Source of the DNA: Streptomyces griseoluteus
GTDB taxonomy: Bacteria > Actinomycetota > Actinomycetes > Streptomycetales > Streptomycetaceae
Direction: 5' to 3'
Length of the DNA: 17,052 nt
Assembly: GCA_000717735.1 (NCBI GenBank)
Contig: JOBE01000088.1
Coordinates: 1 to 17,052, forward strand
Shown here: positions 13,192 to 17,052 of the stretch, in pieces
Layout: each line of letters starts with the position of its first letter
Numbering within the stretch: position 1 is the first letter of the stretch
Made by a program: the position numbers and the translations under genes
Notes under the pieces: generated by a model
Told to the model about the DNA's origin: nothing
Database searches by the model: none
What the model saw: only the letters and a program-made list of their open reading frames with translations

Positions 13192-14382
13192 ATGAACGTG
13201 GGTACGGGTGGGACGAGGACGATCTACGCCGCCGAGCGCCGGGCCCGGCTCGGCGTGCGGCACCGGCTGGCCGGCGGCGCGCGGGCCGGGTCCGCCGAGG
13301 AGGTCGCGGACGCGCTCGTGGCGTTGCACGGGACGGACCCGGCGAGTGTGTTCCTCGCGGTGGGGGCGCGGCTGACCGGGCGGAACGGCCCCGTCGCCGC
13401 CGTCGAGCGAGCCCTGTACGAGGAGAGGTCGCTCGTCCGGATGCACGGCATGCGACACACGCTCTTCGTCTTCCCGTCCGCACTCGCCCCCGCCGTCCAG
13501 GCGTCGACGACCGACCCGGCCGCCGTCCGTGAACGCACCGCGCTCCTCAAGCACTTGGCAGCCGGCAGCACGTTCGGGGTCGAGTGGCTGGCGGAGACCG
13601 AGCGGCTCGTCCTCGCCGAGCTGGCCGGGCGGGGAGAGGCGACCGGCGCGGACCTCGGTACGGCCGTACCGGTGCTGAGGTCGACATACGTATACGGGCC
13701 CGGTACGCGCCAGGAAGGCGTCCAGTCCGTCGCCAGCCGGGTGCTGCGGGTACTCGGCATGGAGGGGCGGATCGTACGGGGCCGGCCGCAGGGGACCTGG
13801 ACGTCGAGCCGCTTCCGCTGGGCGGCCGCCGCTCCCCATCCGCCGTGGGACCCGGCGGAGGCACGGGCCGAGCTGATCCGGCGGTGGCTCGGGGCGTGCG
13901 GGCCGGCGACCGAGGCGGACCTGAAGTGGTGGACGGGGTGGAAGGTCACCGACGTGCGCCAGGCACTCGCCGCCGTCGGGGCGCTGCCGGTGAGGCTGGA
14001 GGAGGGGACCGGCTTCGTCCTGGCGGACGACCTCGGGCCCGTACCGGAGCCGGAGCCGTGGGCGGCGCTGCTGCCCGCGCTCGACCCGACGCCGATGGGC
14101 TGGCAGGCCCGCGACTGGTATCTGGACCCGGAGCACCGGGCGGCGCTGTACGACCGCAGCGGGAACATCGGGCCGACCGTGTGGTGGAACGGCCGGATCG
14201 TCGGCGGCTGGGCGCAGCGCCCGGACGGCGGGATCGTCCACCGGCTCCTGGCGGACGTGGGCGCGGAGGCGGAGCGGGCGATCGGGGCGGATGCGGAGCG
14301 GCTTGCGGGCTGGGTGGGGGACGTACGGGTGACGCCCCGCTTCCGTACGCCGCTGGAGCGGGAGCTCGCGGGCCCGGCCTGA
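13174..14382 (+). CDS. Winged-helix DNA-binding protein, HTH_42 family (YcaQ/AlkZ-like)
   Basis: This protein of up to 402 residues belongs to the HTH_42 family, which includes AlkZ/YcaQ DNA glycosylases that unhook interstrand crosslinks. Markers are EVADALVALHGTDPASVFLA (about 43-62), the MHGMRHTLFVFP segment (about 90-101), winged-helix parts near 150-240 with EGVQSVASRVL, the block ATEADLKWWTGWKV, and the C-terminal GPTVWWNGRIVGGWAQRPDG. AlkZ uses a Gln-x-Gln/Asp motif; the aligned position here reads H-G-T-D, so glycosylase activity is doubtful or different. Starts at 13174, 13180 or 13192 are all possible, none with a good ribosome site, and all overlap or abut an inverted repeat. It converges on the MarC gene with a 20-bp gap. 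Confidence 0.92.
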   Translation: MGMSVSMNVGTGGTRTIYAAERRARLGVRHRLAGGARAGSAEEVADALVALHGTDPASVFLAVGARLTGRNGPVAAVERALYEERSLVRMHGMRHTLFVFPSALAPAVQASTTDPAAVRERTALLKHLAAGSTFGVEWLAETERLVLAELAGRGEATGADLGTAVPVLRSTYVYGPGTRQEGVQSVASRVLRVLGMEGRIVRGRPQGTWTSSRFRWAAAAPHPPWDPAEARAELIRRWLGACGPATEADLKWWTGWKVTDVRQALAAVGALPVRLEEGTGFVLADDLGPVPEPEPWAALLPALDPTPMGWQARDWYLDPEHRAALYDRSGNIGPTVWWNGRIVGGWAQRPDGGIVHRLLADVGAEAERAIGADAERLAGWVGDVRVTPRFRTPLERELAGPA

Positions 14383-14402
14383 CCTGCCGGGGGGCCAGGA
14401 GC

Positions 14403-15032
14403 TCATTTCCGCACGTACAGGCCCGGCACGCCCAGGTCGGCGAGGCCGTCGAGGACCAGGTCGACGCCGACGGCGGCCAGCAGCAGGCCCAGGAGACGGC
14501 CGAGGAGCTCGATCGTGGCGTGATGCGTGCGGCGCAGGATCCGCGCGAGCAGCAGGACGCAGAGCACGTCGAGGGCGATGACCGTCACGTACGCGCCGAC
14601 CACCGTGGAACGCCAGCTGAAGGAGTCGCGGGCGGCGGCCTCGATGAGTACGGCGGTCATCGCGAGGGGGCTCACGACGTACGGCATCAGCAGCTCGCGC
14701 ACACCGCTGACCAGGTCCGGGGCGTCCTGGTGCGTGGTGTCGGAGCCGAGATGGAGACCGAGCACGAGCCCCACGGCGTAGATGAAGAAGATGACCCCGC
14801 CCGCGAGTTGGAGCGCGGGGGTGCTGATGTGGAAGAGGTCGAGCAGCCAGGGGGCCGTGATGCCGGTGACGAGACCGACGAGGACGGCGGCGCCGGAGGA
14901 GATCAGGGCGATGGTCCGCAGCTGGGCGGCGGGGTGCACCTGGGCGAGGCCGGCGAAGGCGAGGAGGACCTTCGGGGGGCCGACGACGGAGAAGAAGGCG
15001 ATGAAGGCGGCGGAGAAGCTGAAGGCGTTCAC
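14403..15032 (-). CDS. MarC family integral membrane protein
   Basis: This 209-residue protein has about six membrane segments and almost no soluble part. It begins VNAFSFSAAFIAFFSVVGPP, with the reentrant-like VVGPPK turn, and contains the second related block VSPLAMTAVLIEAA, as in MarC/UPF0056 proteins. Despite the name, MarC members have no proven role in drug resistance and their transported substrate is unknown. The GTG at 15032 is chosen because homologues start at this point; upstream in-frame codons are open for 44 more but look non-coding. The ribosome site is weak, and CATGAT ends 6 nt before the GTG. The gene is divergent from the DGPF protein, sharing a 130-bp region in which I see no clear operator. 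Confidence 0.93.
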   Translation of the reverse strand: MNAFSFSAAFIAFFSVVGPPKVLLAFAGLAQVHPAAQLRTIALISSGAAVLVGLVTGITAPWLLDLFHISTPALQLAGGVIFFIYAVGLVLGLHLGSDTTHQDAPDLVSGVRELLMPYVVSPLAMTAVLIEAAARDSFSWRSTVVGAYVTVIALDVLCVLLLARILRRTHHATIELLGRLLGLLLAAVGVDLVLDGLADLGVPGLYVRK

Positions 15033-15162
15033 ACCGGAATCATGGTGCGGTCGGGTGATTTCTCCCGTTTTTCCGGCTGGCGCCCGCGCGGTGTCGAGAA
15101 CCCGCCCCCCGGCTCCGACTCTTCTGCGAGAGGCAGTACCACCCGCAACCGAGGAGGACGTC

Positions 15163-15579
15163 ATGAAGTACCTGGTGATGGTGCAGGGCGCGCAGGCCGA
15201 CTACGAGGCCATGGTGGGCCGCCCCACCGCGAGCAGCCCCGCCTGGAACAAGGCTGACCTCACCGCGATGTTCGACCACATGAACACGCTCAACGAGGAA
15301 CTGACGGCATCCGGCGAGATGCTCGACGGCCAGGGCCTCGCCGCCCCCGCCACGACCCGGTTCGTGACGGTGGACGGGGACGGCAAGCCGGTCGTCACGG
15401 ACGGCCCGTACGCGGAGACCAAGGAGGTCATCGCCGGCTACTGGGTCCTCGACTGCGCCTCCCTCGACCGCGTGACGGAGATCGCCGCCAGGGTGGCCCG
15501 CTGCCCGCAGCCGGCCGGAGCCCCGGAGTACCCCGTCGTCATCCGCCCGATCGACGAGACCGGACCCACTCAGGACTGA
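15163..15579 (+). CDS. DGPF/YCII-related domain protein
   Basis: This 138-residue cytoplasmic protein has a ferredoxin-like (dimeric alpha/beta barrel) fold. It starts MKYLVMVQGAQADYEAMVGR, has FVTVDGDGKPVVTDGPYAET with the signature D-G-P-[FY]-A-E at residues 80-85, and then a GYWVLDCASLDRVTEIAARV strand-helix. In actinobacteria many such proteins are encoded next to ECF42-type sigma factors, where the DGPF protein is thought to be the partner of the sigma factor. No sigma gene is adjacent here: the next gene is a convergent exporter. GAGGAGG lies 5 nt before the ATG at 15163, making the start secure. An enzymatic role is not established. Confidence 0.95.
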   Translation: MKYLVMVQGAQADYEAMVGRPTASSPAWNKADLTAMFDHMNTLNEELTASGEMLDGQGLAAPATTRFVTVDGDGKPVVTDGPYAETKEVIAGYWVLDCASLDRVTEIAARVARCPQPAGAPEYPVVIRPIDETGPTQD

Positions 15580-15637
15580 GGCTCGGAGCGGCTCCGCCTG
15601 AGCCGGGGGACCCGTTCAGGGGCATAGGCGCTGAACG
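15580..15637. terminator. Hairpins between the convergent DGPF and DHA2 exporter genes
   Basis: Two inverted repeats fill this 61-bp gap. One has GGCTC/GAGCC outer arms around GGAG-CGG-CTCC (15580-15604). The other pairs CGTTCAG (15613-15619) with CTGAACG (15631-15637). Either could end transcription from one side. No U-tract is present. Confidence 0.45.
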
Positions 15638-15640
15638 TCG

Positions 15641-17052
15641 TCAGTGCATGCCGTGCGGGCCTCCCGTCAGGTGGGGGCGGCCTCGGGGGATGAGGAGGGG
15701 GGCGGCGAGGGCGGTGGTCGCCGCCGCCGCGGTGCAGAGGGTGAAGGCGGTCGTGAGGCCGTTCGGGGTGGGGGCCGTGGCGCCCAGGGCGATCGTGGAG
15801 ACGACCGCCACGCCGATGGAGCCGCCCAGTTCGTGGAACGTGTTCACGATGCCCGACGCGAGGCCCGCCTCGTGCGGGGTGATCAGGCCCAGGGCCGTCG
15901 TCGTCGCCGTGACGAAGACCGCGCCGAGGCCGAGCGACGCCGTCGCGAGGGCCGGCAGGAGCGTGGTCCAGGGGCCCGAGTCGGGGCTCAGGAGCGCGAG
16001 CGGCAGGCAGCCGAGGGCCGCGACCGCCATGCCGCCCGTCGCGCAGGCGCGGGGGCCGGCCGTCGCCACCAGGCGTGAGCCGAGGTGGGCGCCGATCGCC
16101 GTGGTGAGGGCGACCGGGAGGAAGAGGAGGCCGGTGCGGAGGGCGTCGAGGCCGTGGACGTGCTGGAGCCGCATCGAGCCGAGGAAGAAGAACGAGATCA
16201 GCAGCGCCGTCGCGACCAGCATGAGGAACGAGCCCGCCACGACCGGTCGCCGGGTGAGCATCCGGAGGTCCATCAGCGGGGTACGGCTCCTCCGCTCGGC
16301 CGCCGCGAAGACTCCGTAGAGGGCGAACGCGCCGAGCAGCGGGAGGAGGGTCGCGACCGACGTCCAGCCGGAGTCGCCCGCCCGGACCAGGCCGTAGATC
16401 AGTGCGCCGGTCGCGCTCGTGACGAGGAGGGCGCCGGGGACGTCGAGGCCGCCCGCGCTCCGCTTCACCACGGTGGTCGTCGGGACGGTCCTCGGCAGCA
16501 CGACGAGCAGGGCCAGGCCCACCGGCACGTTCACGTAGAAGATCCAGGGCCAGCCCGGGCCGGCCGTGAGGGCACCGCCCAGCAGGACGCCCACGGCCGA
16601 GCCCGTACCGCCGATGGCCGCCCAGACGCCCAGGGCCTTGGGCCGTTCGCGGCCGTGGAACAGGGTGGTGACCAGGGCGAGTGCCGCCGGGGAGAGGAGT
16701 GCGGCGGCGATGCCCTGGGCGACGCGGCCGGCGAGCAGGACGGTGGCGTTCGGTGCAAGGCCGCAGGCCAGGGACGCGGCGGTGAACAGGGCGAGGCCGG
16801 TGAGGAGTACGCGGCGGGCGCCGAGGGCGTCGGCGAGCCGTCCGCCGAGGAGCATGAGCCCGCCGAAGCAGAGGGTGTAGGCGGTGACGACCCAGGTCAG
16901 GGCGGTGCGATCGAGGTCGAGGTCGGCCGCGAGGGCGGGCAGGGCGACGTTCACGACCGTCACGTCGAGGATCAGCATGAACTGGGCCGCGCAGATCATC
17001 GCGAGGGCGGTCCAGCGGCGGGGGTCGGGGGGCGGTTGGACGGGGTGAGGGG
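15641..17052 (-). CDS. MFS transporter of the DHA2 (14-TMS) drug-exporter family, N-terminus outside window
   Basis: This is a proton-driven exporter of the EmrB/QacA type, typically acting on antibiotics or dyes. The visible part shows MICAAQFMLILDVTVVNVAL (first membrane segment with motif D1-like LDVTVVNVALP), motif A LGGRLADALGARR, GRVAQGIAAALLSPAALAL, and motif C VGVLLGGAL followed by GWPWIFYVNVPVG, the DHA2 signature. About 14 segments fit. An ATG at 16999 could start the gene, but the frame stays open to the edge and reads HPVQPPPDPRRWTALA just before it, a normal DHA2 N-terminal tail. The true start therefore lies beyond 17052. No regulator is visible on this side. The substrate is unknown. 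Confidence 0.95.
   Translation of the reverse strand, partial: PHPVQPPPDPRRWTALAMICAAQFMLILDVTVVNVALPALAADLDLDRTALTWVVTAYTLCFGGLMLLGGRLADALGARRVLLTGLALFTAASLACGLAPNATVLLAGRVAQGIAAALLSPAALALVTTLFHGRERPKALGVWAAIGGTGSAVGVLLGGALTAGPGWPWIFYVNVPVGLALLVVLPRTVPTTTVVKRSAGGLDVPGALLVTSATGALIYGLVRAGDSGWTSVATLLPLLGAFALYGVFAAAERRSRTPLMDLRMLTRRPVVAGSFLMLVATALLISFFFLGSMRLQHVHGLDALRTGLLFLPVALTTAIGAHLGSRLVATAGPRACATGGMAVAALGCLPLALLSPDSGPWTTLLPALATASLGLGAVFVTATTTALGLITPHEAGLASGIVNTFHELGGSIGVAVVSTIALGATAPTPNGLTTAFTLCTAAAATTALAAPLLIPRGRPHLTGGPHGMH

Noticed and set aside
11862..13193. Minus-strand open frame opposite the aldo/keto reductase, and similar frames at 13063-14406 (minus) and 13584-15257 (plus)
   Set aside because: All are shadows of genes with complete catalytic or family motifs on the accepted strand or frame.
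1..17052. CRISPR array, insertion sequence, integrase, attachment site or rRNA
   Set aside because: No regularly spaced repeats, transposase or recombinase motifs or rRNA sequence were seen. The tRNA-Ser gene has an intact 3' end, and I saw no duplicated copy of that end that would mark an integrated element.

Overview
The window is high-GC DNA with strong G/C preference at third codon positions, GTG starts, several likely leaderless genes and the dnaX / SRP RNA / tRNA-Ser(GGA) arrangement. This points to an actinomycete chromosome, most likely Streptomyces or a close relative. There is no insertion sequence, integrase, CRISPR array, rRNA or replication origin. Both edges cut genes: dnaX loses its 3' part at the left, and a DHA2-type exporter loses its first codons at the right.

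Left part (1-2955). Core functions: the AAA+ and zinc-finger part of the DNA polymerase III clamp-loader subunit DnaX (minus), the small SRP RNA (minus), and tRNA-Ser(GGA) (plus) with a strong hairpin terminator. A DUF3052 protein and a TetR-family repressor follow on the minus strand.

Regulated VOC-cupin locus (2956-4296). The TetR gene is divergent from a doubtful 71-residue ORF and a VOC-cupin fusion gene. The intergenic region has a plausible promoter, a 12-bp palindrome and two copies of a 17-bp direct repeat, which suggests local repression. A perfect 18-bp hairpin closes the unit.

Accessory cassette (4328-8509). Two small secreted proteins are divergent. The plus-strand one is followed by a MacB/FtsX-type ABC transporter, an ATPase and a permease that overlap by 4 bp. 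Codon use is less G/C-rich here. The permease holds an in-frame TTA leucine codon, the classical mark of bldA dependence in Streptomyces.

Right part (8568-17052). This holds a DUF4287 protein; an MFS transporter divergent from a DUF5937/winged-helix regulator; an alpha/beta hydrolase; an aldo/keto reductase; an HTH_42 (YcaQ/AlkZ-like) protein; a MarC-family membrane protein divergent from a DGPF/YCII protein; and the DHA2 exporter. The best regulatory signal is a MerR-type promoter (19-bp spacer containing a perfect 16-bp dyad) inside the last codons of the hydrolase. Its -10 box contains the hydrolase stop codon and it drives an apparently leaderless aldo/keto reductase.

I see no complete new defence or biosynthetic system. 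The most promising targets are the MerR-type promoter, the TTA-bearing secreted-protein/ABC cassette, and the secreted protein at 4328-4906, whose C-terminus resembles modules found at the ends of polymorphic toxins.
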